Of a stretch of DNA of 64,000 nucleotides, positions 45,559 to 57,352 are shown in pieces (positions within the stretch are counted from its first letter, which is position 1; each line of letters opens with the position of its first letter). The stretch lies in assembly GCA_020205615.1 (NCBI GenBank), contig CM035166.1, positions 82,265,135-82,329,134 of the forward strand, given 5' to 3'. Under the pieces are notes generated by a model. That model was not told the origin of the DNA. It worked only from the letters and a program-made list of their open reading frames with translations, and did no database searches. A program made the position numbers and the translations under genes. The stretch comes from Panax quinquefolius. Lineage: Eukaryota > Streptophyta > Magnoliopsida > Apiales > Araliaceae.

Positions 45559-45949
45559 ATCATTACACTAATTTCTTAACGCTTGATTTTTCCAACGTTC
45601 TCAAATTAAGTCCACAGGCGAAATATTACGTTTTCCATAACTGAAATATTATTGGATATTCCATCTCACCTTGATATTCTACCGTTACGTATTTCTCGGA
45701 AGTTCAAAAATAATTCCCGAGCAAAAATGCGTGAATAGTGTTTTTCAGAAAATTTCTCGGAAAGATTTTATTTTCGTCTTGGAAATTCAAACACTTTAAT
45801 TCTACCACATAGCCAAAATCCTACGATATTCTGACATATCTAGGTCATAGAACGACCTTCAATTAGCTTACTCCATAATAATCAATTAAATTCATTTAAT
45901 CAAATAAAAATTTAATTCTCAAAAAAATTTGATTTTCTCGGGCGTTACA

Positions 45950-45962
45950 TCCTTCCCTCCTT
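45950..45962 (-). other. F2 polypurine tract
   Basis: The complement reads AAGGAGGGAAGGA, directly upstream of TGTAACGCCC. Confidence 0.85.
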
Positions 45963-45984
45963 ATATTCTGTCCCCAGAATCTCG

Positions 45985-46084
45985 CTATACTTAAATAAAC
46001 AAATGAGGAAAAAAAATTCTTCATTTTAATCTTGAGTTCCCACCATGCTTCTTCGACATTGTGGTTTCTTAAATTCACCTTCAC
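45985..46084 (-). pseudogene. F2 chromodomain C-terminal remnant
   Basis: The end of Pol reads VNLRNHNVEEAWWELKIKMK, matching the chromodomain tail W.NH.VEEATWE.E..M in chromovirus integrases. The frame then passes RFWGQNIRREGC, a typical spacer before the polypurine tract. The integrase core expected upstream (46090-46430) is deleted. Confidence 0.8.
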
Positions 46085-46429
46085 CGAAGGTATTATCTTA
46101 TTTCACATGACTTATTACTTCCTATCAATAATTTGAGTTGGTAGTTAAACACTTATTAACATATTACACTTTTTCTTTTATTAGTCCTTATTTTAACTTG
46201 GAATTATATAAAACTCAAATTCCTCCTTCAAAACAAAACTATACTTAGTCTTCTATTTATTCTGCGTCCTCTTCTTCATTCGCTTGCATTCTTCATTACC
46301 TAGTAGTACTTACTTAACTCGTTTCATTTCGTGGATTGATTCTACATTGTGCATAACATTTCAACCCCATAATTTAACTTCTAACTATGTTCTCGCCATC
46401 GCCGTTATTAACTCATTCTGAGTCGTTAA

Positions 46430-46820
46430 CATTGATAGCTTTTCCCTCCTACTTAACACGTCGGCTTCTACATTTACCTTCCCCGTATGATATAAGATAT
46501 CACAGTCCTCTCTCTACCGCATATTCAACTCCTTCTGTGTGGAGATATATTTCAGACTCTTAAAGTCCGTGTATATTCACTTCTCCCCGTATAAATACTA
46601 TCTTCAAATTTTTAATTCAAAACTTCAGCTGTCAATTATAGATCATAAGTATGATAGACCTTCTCATAATCCTTTAACTGTCGCGATGTATACACATTGA
46701 CTTTGCCATGCTACATGAGCACGCAATCATGTCATCTATGTGAAACATCGAGATACACTACAAAATTCCCCGTATTATCTGATAAAGATAATATAGGTAC
46801 TTCACCTAAATTTCCTTTTT
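46430..46820 (-). pseudogene. F2 RNase H remnant
   Basis: The minus strand reads LSLPDNTGNFVVYLDVSH, then HGKVNVYTSRQLKDYEKVYH, TYDL, SEYTRT and, near 46500, YHTGKVNVEADVLSRREK. These match the chromoviral RNase H (VLPD..G.FVVY.DAS, YASRQL..HE.NYPTHDLELAA, YHPGKANVVADALSRK). The catalytic Asp of YSDAS survives as YLDVS. Frameshifts and stops are frequent. Confidence 0.85.
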
Positions 46821-46879
46821 AGTTATTGAAAACTATTTTCTCACTCCCCATTCCCAACATACTTATCATTAACAATTCT

Positions 46880-47290
46880 GTCTATCTTTTTAGCTAAAAT
46901 TCACACTTAGTGAATTCTGTATCCAACTTCTCCCTCCGCAGTGTTTCTCACACCACCTTCAAATGTTCAGCGTGATCTTCTGGCGTCTTGAATTAGACTA
47001 GAATATCACCAATGATCATTACGACACCCTCGTCCAAATATTATTTGAACACTCTATGACGCTAATGGGACCTTCAACCATAGCACCTCACAAGAATACA
47101 TATCAATTTTCCATCTTCTTCCTTATTTTCTACCAACGATATCCGGTACACAACTCTATTTTAGAAAAATTCTTTGCCCATTTCAACTGATCAATTAGAT
47201 CATCGATCCTGGGCCATGGGTATTTATTCTCAACCACTAACTTACTTCTATTACGATAGTCGATACGCAACCGTAACTACTCATCCTCTT
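46880..47290 (-). pseudogene. F2 reverse transcriptase remnant
   Basis: The minus strand reads [37 protein letters not shown] (47270-47165), a decayed fingers region, then VVMIIGDILV (about 47020-46995) followed by KTPEDHAEHLKVV and ETLRREKLDTEFTKCEF. These match DYR.LN..T.KN.YPLPRIDDL, FSKIDL..GYHQ, and FIDDILVYS..EEHAEHL. The catalytic FIDD/YIDD box reads IIGD: the first Asp is Gly. Several in-frame stops confirm it is dead. Confidence 0.87.
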
Positions 47291-47690
47291 CCTTAACGTC
47301 TTCCTAACTTGTGTCAAGGTTAGACAACAAGAGCGTCGCGATATTTTATTAACGTAGATTACTACCTTTGATTTTCTGAGAAAACTGAAAATTCATATTT
47401 ATCTTATAACAATTTATTAAAGTTCCATGGTTAATCAACCCCTTCATACCGAGAATTTCTTCAAATTCTCTCAACATTAATAGTACTTATCTACCGACAC
47501 GTACTTACCTCTTATTATTCATGAAACAATTTCCACGAATATAATTAACGAAAGTTATTTCTTCCTCCTATACCCTAATGTTTAAAGGTACTTATACTTC
47601 CTTTCAGATAGACTCCTAGATGAGTCTTTCCGCATATCTTACACGCTCCGATCCTACGCTTAGGATCCCCTTGTCCCACTCTAGTATTCC
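47291..47690 (-). other. degraded Gag-Pol linker
   Basis: Between the reverse transcriptase and Gag remnants no protease or zinc-knuckle motif can be recognised. The stretch is too short for the intact region, so protease is deleted or unrecognisable. Confidence 0.5.
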
Positions 47691-48475
47691 CAGAGTTAAA
47701 AATTCTTTAATTTTGGCATACTGCCCCTGGCATTCTCTGCCTTGGTTTTCCCTCTTCCTTGCTCTCATTCTTTCCCTCTTTGTGGTATTGAGTCAACGCC
47801 TCACTACCACCTTCTGCTATAATCACCTTCTCCAGAAAGGTCTCATAAGAAACCCTCTAGAACACTGCAATCCTACTATAGAGCCAGGGTTGCAGGCCCT
47901 GCTCAAACCTACGAGCCTTCATCTCCTCAGTGTCCACTTAGCGTGGAGCAAACCTTGCCAATTCATTGATTTTGGCCATGTACTGGGGAAATGTTATGTC
48001 CCCTAGTTTAAGTTCTAAGAACTTAATCTCCATCCTCCCTTTCATGCATGTAGGGAAATAATTCTCGAAGAAAACCTTCTTGAATCGTTCCCATGCTACT
48101 GCATATGTTCTAGCCCCACCCTGGTGAGCCTCCAACCAAAAGTTGGATTCTCCCCTCTCATCATGTAAGTCACAAAAGAAGTCTTTTGCACCTCACCTAT
48201 GCTTGTAATAACAAACGCCTTCTCTATTTCCTTTTACCCTTGTATGGGCCTCTATTGGGTCCGTCATTCCTTTGAACTCCAGCGAACCTACGCTTTTAAA
48301 CTCTTTAAAGGTAGTCGTTCTGGATACTCTAGATCCCGCGGGTAATCTACCCCCGGTTTAATTTAATGCAGCCGTTAATAAATTAACGAACTCTTGCATA
48401 GGGTTGTTCAGACCCCCTTGATTATCATTATGTGATTCCGCTTCTGGATTACGTTGTCTTCGTCTTCGCTAAAAT
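47690..48475 (-). pseudogene. F2 Gag remnant
   Basis: This is the capsid protein of the F2 element. In order on the minus strand: GGLNNPMQEFVNLLTAALN (48420-48360), FKSVGSLEFKGMTDPIEAHT, then an open stretch 48135-47938 with GGARTYAVAWERFKKVFFEN, YFPTCMKGRMEIKFLELKLG and DITFPQYMAKINELARFAPR. It ends ARRFEQGLQPWLYSRIA, VIIAEGGSEALTQYHKE. This is the Retrotrans_gag arrangement (W..F...F...YFP, K..EF..L.QG, V..Y...F..L.R.AP, RFE.GL). Frames change near 48230, 48140 and 47930. The frame on the opposite strand (47620-48006) is a shadow. Confidence 0.88.
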
Positions 48476-48895
48476 TTCATTATTATCTATTTAATTACTT
48501 CATTATTATTCGTCACATAACAACTCATACGTAACAAAGCACATTAAATGAAAACTTCATTATATTCATATGCTTCTTCATAGTTTGAAACTATTTATAA
48601 TTTGTTTTCATAGCCAAAAGCTATTACATTTCTATCCTGCAATTGTACTTCACAAAAGTTAGGATTTACAAAAAAACTACCCTTTTATACAAAAGAGGGT
48701 TTTACGCCACTACACACATATTTATAACTCTATATTTCTAATAATGCATAACAGCGTCCTCGTATTTCTCATTCACAATCTTCTCTACAATATCCCGACT
48801 AATAGTATGTCGAGTCTGTCCCAACTCAATGGAATAACAAGCAACTTTTAGCTTGAAATCCTTATGAGCACTCATAAGGATGTAAGACATCCGTG

Positions 48896-49450
48896 CTATC
48901 TTCCGGTCCTTCTCCCTAGTTCCCTACGAAGCTCATCGGCTGCCTTCTTAAAATCCCTAGCCTTATTTATCATGAGCACCTTCTCATCATGCTCTGACTC
49001 AAAATCTGCTTCTATAGACTCCTTCGCTATATAAAGAGCACTAATCTCTTCATTTTGTTTCTGCACCACTGTACTCAGTTGTACATTCTTGTCATGCTCT
49101 GCCAGATATAATGATCTCATTGCATCTGGAGGTGATGACTCTTGTGTCGGTACCACCGTATCAACAGATGTTACTTCCATTCCTTCCTCCACATCGCTCA
49201 TCATATCCAGGTATGATGTCCAAGCTACATCTCCCTCGGAGTAGTCTTCCTCAGAAAAATATTCCACTGTCTTCGACTCCTCTAGAATCACTAATGGTAC
49301 CTCCACCACTGGCATGAGTACAGACTCCACTCTGTTCACAATTTCTTCGTTCACCGCGTGTATATCTTTATACATCAAACTATTGATCAGCATCCTACAA
49401 TAACACATAACATGTTGATTAGTACATAACACACAATAGTATAAGCACAA
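48896..49450 (-). CDS. leader ORF of F2 element, acidic/coiled-coil, unknown
   Basis: This is the longest open frame in the window (184 codons), lying between the primer-binding site (49631-49645) and gag (48475). I do not recognise it. From the first Met, residues 1-25 are Cys/Tyr-rich (CLYYCVLCTNQHVMCYC); the real start could be the Met at residue 20 (MLINSLMYKDIH) or 26. Residues ~35-60 are Val/Glu-rich, 60-95 strongly acidic (YFSEEDYSEGDVAWTSYLDM), and ~115-175 charged and heptad-like (LAEHDKNVQLSTVVQKQNEE, EADFESEHDEKVLMINKARD), consistent with a coiled coil. It ends basic (RRELGRRTGR). Being open while gag and pol beside it are full of stops is notable but may be chance. No partner or function can be inferred. 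Confidence 0.45.
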   Translation of the reverse strand: MCLYYCVLCTNQHVMCYCRMLINSLMYKDIHAVNEEIVNRVESVLMPVVEVPLVILEESKTVEYFSEEDYSEGDVAWTSYLDMMSDVEEGMEVTSVDTVVPTQESSPPDAMRSLYLAEHDKNVQLSTVVQKQNEEISALYIAKESIEADFESEHDEKVLMINKARDFKKAADELRRELGRRTGR

Positions 49451-49630
49451 ATCACATTTAATTTATTTAGGGTTACTTTCCATCTTTTAAATCTTTCGGT
49501 ACTGAGTTTCCTCAATACCTTATTAATTCATTCATCTTAAGTAAAGCTCAAGTTTACTTTCTTTGGACTTCTCTTCCTTAACGAGGTTATTAGCCTAAGG
49601 TTCTTCGCCCCTTAATTTTTATAACCTAAT
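49451..49630 (-). other. F2 untranslated leader
   Basis: Non-coding sequence between the primer-binding site and the leader ORF. Confidence 0.5.
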
Positions 49631-49645
49631 GCTTTGATACCAACC
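49631..49645 (-). other. F2 primer-binding site (initiator-Met tRNA)
   Basis: The complement GGTTGGTATCAAAGC follows the LTR end GGCGTCACA. It matches TGGTATCAGAGC with one mismatch and fixes the element's orientation. Confidence 0.87.
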
Positions 49646-49946
49646 TGTGACGCCCCCAAATCTGGGTCTCTTCCAACCCGACATATGGTGCTCCACGGTG
49701 CTACAGTTCACACAAACATTCAATTGAAATGCCTCAAAAGAACGAATATGTTTTATATATATTCCAAAACAATACTACCATTCCCCAGGTTCTTTATAAT
49801 CGTTACATTTGTTCTTGTCATAATGTCAAATATTATCATTACAAACCTATACTATTACATAGCTAATCTACAAGTTCGCTTTAGCCTTCCCGTTATCCTT
49901 GTCGAATCCTTCGTTCCATTCGGTCTAAGCTGCATTCATATGGTTT

Positions 49947-49978
49947 AAGCAAGAGTGAGCATAATAAGCTCAGCAAGT
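49947..49978 (-). promoter_or_regulatory. conserved LTR stem-loop
   Basis: Sense TGAGCTTATTATGCTCACTC with a perfect TGAGC:GCTCA stem, then TTGCT. Confidence 0.5.
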
Positions 49979-51777
49979 ACAACACTTTCTTTTTAAAAAA
50001 AAAACATGCTTGAAACATAGTTATTTTATATCTTCAATAACTGGAAAATAGTTACGAAGTACTATCAATAACTTAAAATAGCATTTATTTTCCTTCAAAA
50101 CGTTTTACCATAACAATATTCAGCAAAACACCAAATCTGGTCCAAGACCATGAGCGTTTCATAATTTCTTTGAAAAGGACAACCCGACACAAAGTCCGTA
50201 AGTCCGACATAACTTACGAGCACTTCTAGGTGATCAGCCTATAGTACTCTATGTTGATCAACACTACATCCATTAAACATGTGTATGTTTAAGTTGTGGC
50301 AACCTCATGTGCCCATCGAATACTTGATGAAAAATACATTCGTTTATTCATATTCAGGCTTACCTTGAATCCGTACCAAACAATTGGCGTAGGATAGTAT
50401 TAGCAGTTCTATATTGAAAGACTTATAAATAGATCAATCAATCTATCAAGATTAGTCTAGCCGAGTTAAAACTGGCATCGACTCTTTCTTTAAAACCATA
50501 CATGCATCTCATAACTAGAATCATTTGAAAACCTGGCTAACACGAAGGTTAGACAAGCATTTAGAAAAAACTTGCCTTCAGTGTCTGCTACAGAATAATT
50601 ACTTTTCCTTTGAGTCTTTATGATTTCTACAACACATAACCACATAACATATCACATTATGTAACGCCCGAGAAAAATCAGATTTTTGAGAATTAAATTT
50701 TTATTTTTATTAATAGAATTTAATTGATTATTTATGGAGCAAGCTAATTGAAGGTCGTTATATGACCTAGATATGTCAGAACATCGTAGGATTTTGGCTA
50801 CATGGTAGAATTAAAGTGTTTGAATTTCCAAGACGAAAATAAAAGCTTTCTGAGAAATTTTTTGAAAAACACTATTCACGCATTTCTGCTCGGGAATTAT
50901 TTTTGAACTTCTGAGAAATACGTAACGATAGAATATTGATGTGAGATGGAATATCCAATAATATTTTAGTTATGGAAAATGTAATATTTCGCCTGTGGAC
51001 TTAAAACCTAACATTTAAGGAAAATGATTTACGGGAAGGAAAGGTAATGCGATTAATGAATTAAACGATTATCGTATAGTACGTAGGTATTATACGAGGT
51101 AATGAATATGAATATGATACGAGGTATTATACCAGTACGTACGAAAGATGGTATGACGTATATGTTGAATTAGTATACGAGTTAGGTTACGAGAATTATA
51201 CGTATAGTATACGTTATAAGGCTTTAAGCCAAATATATGGAATTAGTAGGATTGTGTAGGAAATGGTTAAGTCCAATAGAATTAATGTGCAAGCCTAAGT
51301 GTTTGTAATGTGAAGCCCAAATTAAGTTAATGATCAAGCCCAAGTGTTTGTTTAATTGCAAGCCCAATATATAAGTTAAGATAGTTAAGTAAAATTATGC
51401 TAGAAGTCCAAATGATTAAGTAAGTTAATTAAGCTAAGGCCCAATGTAATTATCCAATGGGTAAGAACCATGGAGCAACCCATGGATGATCCAATGTGAT
51501 GAACAAGTAAACCTAGAGGCTAAGTGGTGTGGTGATCACACAAAGTTCTTATAAATGATGATCAAGTTTACTTAGTGGCTAAGTGTTGTGATGGCCAAGT
51601 AAATTATTTGGAGAGCAAGTAAGCTTAATGGCTAAGTTAAGTAGCAACCAAGAAATAAGAGTGGTGAGCTAGTGTTGTGGGGAGAAAGTTTACTTAATCC
51701 TTAAGCTATGAATAGTAAGGGGTGGATTAAGGAGGTGGAAGGTCCTAATGACCCTTATGCCCTCACTTTGTGATGCC

Positions 51778-51785
51778 TATAAATA
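51778..51785 (+). promoter_or_regulatory. solo LTR 2 TATA box
   Basis: GCCTATAAATACC, followed 30-70 nt later by CATCCAACTTCTCTCAAGC, the conserved start of the F2 leader. Confidence 0.65.
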
Positions 51786-54380
51786 CCAAACTCCATTTCA
51801 ATTGTTGGTTGTTTAAATTTCATCCAACTTCTCTCAAGCTAAACAACTTATTTGGTTGAGAGAATAAGCAAGAAAAGTAAGAAAGCTAGTCTTTCATATT
51901 TCAAGGATCAAGAAGGAGATTAAAGATTGAGCAAGGCATAGTCAAGTGAATATCAAAGAGTAAGTGATACTAAGCCATGATTTTCTTTCTCTTCCATTAG
52001 TAGAGAAGGGGGTATTGGTAGAACAAGCGTGCTAAGAAGAGGTTGGAATAATGAATCAAAGGGCTTAAGTCTTATTAAGCCGGATAAGTCATGAATAAGA
52101 AATTCAATTGTAAATAAGTTATGAACTTATAATGAAAGTATAAGAACGCGAAGAACGAAAAAGGTAATATTTTATAAACGTTAGTCTTCATCTTTTTCAA
52201 TTTCTTTCTAGTAGAGAAACGTAGATTGGTGGAGCATGTTAGTGAGGAGGAATAAAGATGACTATTAATAATGAAAACATTGATAAGTCATGATCAAATG
52301 GAAATCGTAAATGTTTACGTAAGTTCAAAACCATAGAAATCGTTGAATGTTAATATGGTTGTTGATGGACAAATTGAAAACCATCATAGATAAGGTATGT
52401 GCATCTTGATTGGTTAGGATGTAGATAATGAATCAATGGAGTGTTCCATTTGATTTGGCTTATAGAACACGAGTAACGAAGTTATGGCGAATTTTGCGAA
52501 AATAGACGTTAAACGTCGAAAACGTAGAAAGCCCGGATTAAAGGTCAAAAGTTGTCGTGTGACTTGAAAACATTAGTTTCCAATGTCAACACGTGAGATA
52601 GGGTGATTAAGAGTTGTGGGTTCGAAAATCATCGAATTTCGACTTAAAACAAAGAAAACGAGCATTGAACGCTCATTAACATTTCTGAACGTCTAGAAAA
52701 TGAACTCAGTAGTGAATTTTGAGTTAATGGATTCGAAAGTGTCGAATTCTTATATGAACACGTAAAGGATGTAATTCTTGACTTGTAGGAATTCGAATGG
52801 GTCAATTCAGATGTAAAACGAACAAATTAGGAAGCCGGGAGTTTCGTTAGAAAACCAAAACTATTTTGGCCAACCGGTGTGCAGACTTCAAATAGCATGA
52901 CCAAAACCAATACTAAATGGTGGTGCTTGCGGCCGCGGACTCGTAAAGTACCTTACTAACTTTCATGGCCGTAACGCCACTAAAATACAAAGGGTGCCGT
53001 GTAATGTCAATGCCGTGATGGGGAAAAAGTTGACGAGTTAGGTTTTCATTCCTTTTGAATGTAGACCAAATGTAAAACAATGAAGGTACTTAATATACAT
53101 AATAAGATTGACTTTAAATCACTTATAAAGTGATAATGTTAGAAGATTATGTATGGTTTAACCATAATTAAACGAAGAACGCAAGAGGGTAATAAGTAAA
53201 CCGCGTATGATGTTCATCTTTGGTACTTCACCAATGATGATCGGGGGTTGGTTAATAAACGTAAGAACGTTAATGAGCCATAACGAAGCATGGAAAGTCG
53301 ATTTGACTTTATTGATGAAATAAGTATGATTAAGTATACAAGATGAAAGATAGTTAATTGATGATGAATTAAGTAACTTAAAGTAGCATCTTCGATGATG
53401 ACAATAACGTTGAGAGTTACAACTAAAAGTTGTTGAATAATACGTGAACGTGAACGGTATGCAATAAGTATACTTAACCAATAAACGATCGAATTTCGAT
53501 TGATAACGAAAGAACGTTAGTAAGCTGTGAGGAATGATGATTAATTCAAAACGAGTGGTATTAATGAAGTAAATCCACTTACAACATAGAAGAGAAAGAA
53601 GTTGGTTATAAACGGCAAGCCGAAACCAATAGTAAACAATCTAATAAATGATTAGATTGAGAAGAAGGGTAAGATTCATTAGGAACCATGTATGTTTGTT
53701 CATGACCTAATGTGGTATGTTATGTGATTATATGTTGTAGAGACTGTAAAGACTCAAAGGGAAGGTAATTATACTGTAGCAGACGCTTAAAGGCAAGTCT
53801 TTCTTAACTCTTGTCTAGTGTTATGTGATGCCTGTTATACAATGCATGAATGGTTTTACAGAAAGAGTCGATGCCTGTTTTAACTCGGCTAGACCAGTAT
53901 TGAAGAATGAATGGATTTATTTATCCAATTTGTTTCATATAGAACTGTTAGCATTATCCTATGCCAAGTATTTGGTACGGATGTAAAGATAAGTTTGTCT
54001 ATAAACAAACAAAAAGTATTTTTCATCGATATTTCGACGGGCACGCGAGTTTGCCAAAATATTAAACGTAAATACGTGTAATGAATGAGTGTTGATCAAC
54101 ATAGGGAACTATAGGCTGATCACCTAGACGTACTCGTAAGTTATACGGATGAACGGCCTTAATGCTGTGGACTCCTTTTCAAGTATGAAAACTGAAAGTT
54201 ACTGTTCATGGTCTATCGACCGGTTCAGAATTCCTAAGCTATTATATATATACTTTGGAATTATTGTTATGATATGAGAAGTACCAGTCAAATGTTTCAT
54301 AGTGATTCGTAGTTAATTGTTCAGTTAACGGGAATAAAGCATGAAATTGTTAATGTGATAGTCGTATGATTCGTTGTTAA

Positions 54381-54411
54381 GACTTGCTGAGCTAGTTATG
54401 CTCATTCTTGC
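54381..54411 (+). promoter_or_regulatory. conserved LTR stem-loop
   Basis: CTTGCTGAGCTAGTTATGCT then CATTCTTGC. TGAGC pairs with GCTCA around TAGTTAT. Confidence 0.5.
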
Positions 54412-56344
54412 TTGAACCATATGTTTGCAGCTAAAGCCGAACGAACTGAGAGTTCTAAGAGAGATAAAGGCAAGGCTAAGATGGACAAGTAATCATCCTG
54501 TAATAGATTAGTGTAATTGTATGTAATATACTTATGAAGAACAAAGAATGTATTCGGTTTATGAGCCTAGGAAAGGATTTATTACTAATGTAATACAAAG
54601 ATAGTAATTACACTCATTTTATTGTTATTTCAATGGAATGATTGTATGGATTGTAGCATCGTGGAGCACTATTTGTCGGTTTGGAAGATACCCGGATTTG
54701 GGGGCGTCACACATTAGGTCATGAATGAACATACATAGCTCTTAAATAATATTACCCTTCTTCTCAATCTAATCATATATTAGATTTGATATTTATTGGT
54801 TCCGGCTTGTCATCGTTCTTTTACATCGTTCTTATCAACTTCTTTCCTTTCTATAACTTAATTTAAATTATTCCATTATTACAACTCGGTTCGAGTTAAT
54901 TGTCTTTTATCGCGGCTTACTAACTTTATTATTAATCGAAACTCGATCACCATTGGTTTAGTATACTTATTGCACACCGTTCACGTTCACATTCAATTGG
55001 CTTACCTCCTACCTTTAGTGTTATACTTAAGGTTTATAATATCCTTAATGAGGTTACATTACATTAATTAAGAAATTAATTCACCCTTCATACGCTTCTC
55101 CTTCACTTTACATACAAAACTTTTCTTCTCTATCTACTTCCTAGTCTTTGGCTTGCGGCTGATTTTACTCTGCACCTCGCATGTTGTGGCGTGGCTTTGT
55201 TAGTTCTAGAATTTGATCCACGGTATTGCTTATTTCATGCCTAGTGTATTTAGCATAACTGCGCTATGGCCTTGAGTTAACGAGGGCTATGGTGCGGTCT
55301 CGCCTCTTGGCCTTGACCATTCATTCGCCTTGAGTCACGTCATGGCTTGCGAGACTCATGCATCGAACAATTTTGACATATTTTCTTTTAGGTGAGATTC
55401 CCGAGCTCCTAACTTCTTCGTTATAAGTCTGATTTGGCTCGTTCAAGAGCCTACGGTTCACAAATTACATACTCTACGTGTTCATGAAAGAATTTTATCT
55501 ATTTGACTTTGTTAACTAATAATTCACCTATTAGTCCATTTTTAACGAAAACGATAAACGTTCGTGAACGTTCAACGCTCATTTCTTCGTTCTAAGTCGG
55601 AATCCGGTCATTTTCGAGTCCGCAACTCTATAATGCCAAATAAGATTTGTCTTCATTGAAAACCAATGTTTCTAAGCTCAATATCAAAATTCGACTTCCA
55701 TTCTGAAAATTTCACGAATTCAACGATTATCGTCCAATCGTGTGAATTCCGGCAAAACTTCATTACTTAAGATTTGTTCTTTGTTTCACATGGATTCATT
55801 CCGTCATACTAACATCTTAACATACTTATTTCATTAACTTATAATCATGATAAGTTATTACTTGTTCTTTATGAGTTTATAACTTATAAAAGTATAAAAT
55901 ACTTATATTTCCATTTCTCATGACTGAGAATAGTTTATAACTTCTAACCATTATCCTTGTTTCTTGTTAACATACTAACTTCATTTGTGTAAACATGTTA
56001 CAAGTTCATATACGTTCATTGTAAGTTCATAGCTTAAATGATTACGAATAGTTTATTCATGACTTATATGGCTTATTAAGACTTAAGCCCTTTAATTCAT
56101 CATTCCAACTCCTCTTTAGCATACATGTTCTACTACTACGCACTTCCCTAACAATGGAAGAGAAAGAGATTCATGGCTTAGAATTGCTTACCCTTGATGT
56201 TCACTTGGTTATGCCTTGTTATTCTTCTTGCTTCTTGAATTGAAAAGTCTAACTTTCTAGCTTAGTCTCACTTGTTCTCTCAAGCAAATAAGCTATAAGT
56301 TGTTGGGGTTTTTGAACAAAGAAAAAATGAAGTCCAAGACCCTC

Positions 56345-56352
56345 TATTTATA
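56345..56352 (-). promoter_or_regulatory. F2 5' LTR TATA box
   Basis: The complement reads TATAAATAGAGG. Its upstream flank is uninterrupted here, unlike at 41073. Confidence 0.65.
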
Positions 56353-57352
56353 GGAAAGCCAAGGTTAGGGTATAAGGGTCATTAATCCACTTCCACCTCC
56401 TTAATCACCTCCTTACTATTCATTACTTCCTAATTAAGTTAACTTAGCCACCACCTTTACTTAGCCACCAAGTCAGTTGCTCACCACTTATCTTAGCAAT
56501 TAAGCTTACTTGATTGCCACAACACTTAGCCATTAAGTTTCCTTTACTTGCTCATCACTTTGGATCACCCATGGGTTGACCCATGGTTCATGCTTACCCA
56601 TTGGATTAATAGTTTGGCTTAAGGTTTAATTAAACTAACTTATGCTTTTGGGCTTCCATTAATTTTCTATGGGCTTCACATTACAAACACTTGGGCTTGC
56701 ACATGTAATTTACATTGGACTTAATCATTCCTACATTTGGGCCTTATCAAATCTCATTGGACTTTAATATTTCCTACACAATCCTACAAATCAATTTCTT
56801 TTGGCTTAAAGCCTCATAACGTATAATTTACGTATAATTCTCGTATTCTAACTCGTATACTTATTCATTATATACGATATACTATCATTCATACATACTC
56901 GTATAATACCTCGTATCATACTCATATTCTCTACCTCATACAATACCTGCGTATTATACAATCATTACACTAATTTCTTAACGCTTGATTTTCCTAACGT
57001 TCTCAAATTAAGTCCACAGGCAAAATATTATATTTTCCATAACTGAAATATTATTGGATATTCCCTCTCACCTTGATATTCTATCGTTATGTATTTCTCG
57101 GAAGTTAAAAAAAAATTCCTGAGCAAAAATGCATGAATAGTATTTTTTAGAAAATTTCTCGGAAAGCTTTTATTTTTGTCTTGGAAATTCAAACAATTTA
57201 ATTCTGCCACGTAGCCAAAATCCTACGATGTTCTGACATATCTAGGTCATAGAACGACCTTCAATTAACTTACTCCGTAATAATCAATTAAATTAATTTA
57301 ATCAAAAAAAAAATTTAATTCTCAAAAAAAATCGATTTTCTCGGGCATTACA

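Larger units (their letters stand above)
38450..45949 (-). mobile_element. F2 3' LTR (with nested solo LTR)
   Basis: On the minus strand it starts TGTAACGCCCGAG at 45949 after the polypurine tract and ends GGGCGTCACA at 38450. It is interrupted at 41091-44961. It carries a TATA box (41073-41080), the stem-loop box (38752-38783), the palindrome at 40285-40300 and the CGTATA cluster at 45416-45558. Confidence 0.9.
50660..54711 (+). mobile_element. nested solo LTR 2 (4.05 kb), F2 family, opposite strand
   Basis: It starts TGTAACGCCCGAGAAAAATC and ends GATTTGGGGGCGTCACA, the same termini as F2 but on the plus strand. A perfect 5-bp duplication CATTA flanks it (50655-50659 and 54712-54716). The intact site is visible in the partner LTR at 39458-39475 (GCACATTAGGTCATGAATG). 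It has a TATA box (51778-51785), a stem-loop (54381-54411) and the CGTATA cluster (51061-51225), but no internal region. It is more diverged from the two host LTRs than they are from each other. Confidence 0.92.
38450..57352 (-). mobile_element. F2 chromovirus (Ty3/gypsy), 18.9 kb with two nested solo LTRs
   Basis: A minus-strand element. The 5' LTR is 57352-49646, the primer-binding site 49645-49631, then leader ORF, gag, partial pol, the polypurine tract at 45962-45950 and the 3' LTR 45949-38450. Target duplication is GAAGA (38445-38449) against AAAGA (57353-57357), 4 of 5 matching. LTR ends are TGTAACGCCCGAG and GGGGGCGTCACA. Each LTR contains one solo LTR of the same superfamily, which explains LTR spans of 7.5 and 7.7 kb; net LTR length is about 3.6 kb. 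In a hand-compared stretch (40141-40255 against 55409-55523) the two host LTRs differ at only about 2 of 115 positions. Confidence 0.9.
49646..57352 (-). mobile_element. F2 5' LTR (with nested solo LTR)
   Basis: The counterpart of 38450-45949, interrupted at 50660-54711 and otherwise colinear. A TATA box is at 56345-56352 and a stem-loop at 49947-49978. Its 5' end (57352) abuts the Athila LTR. Confidence 0.9.

Noticed and set aside
47620..48006. 128-codon plus-strand frame
   Set aside because: It lies antisense to the F2 gag remnant, whose minus-strand translation matches Retrotrans_gag motifs; the plus-strand frame matches nothing known to me.
53158..53481. 107-codon minus-strand frame
   Set aside because: Antisense within the nested F2 solo LTR, and no recognisable domain.
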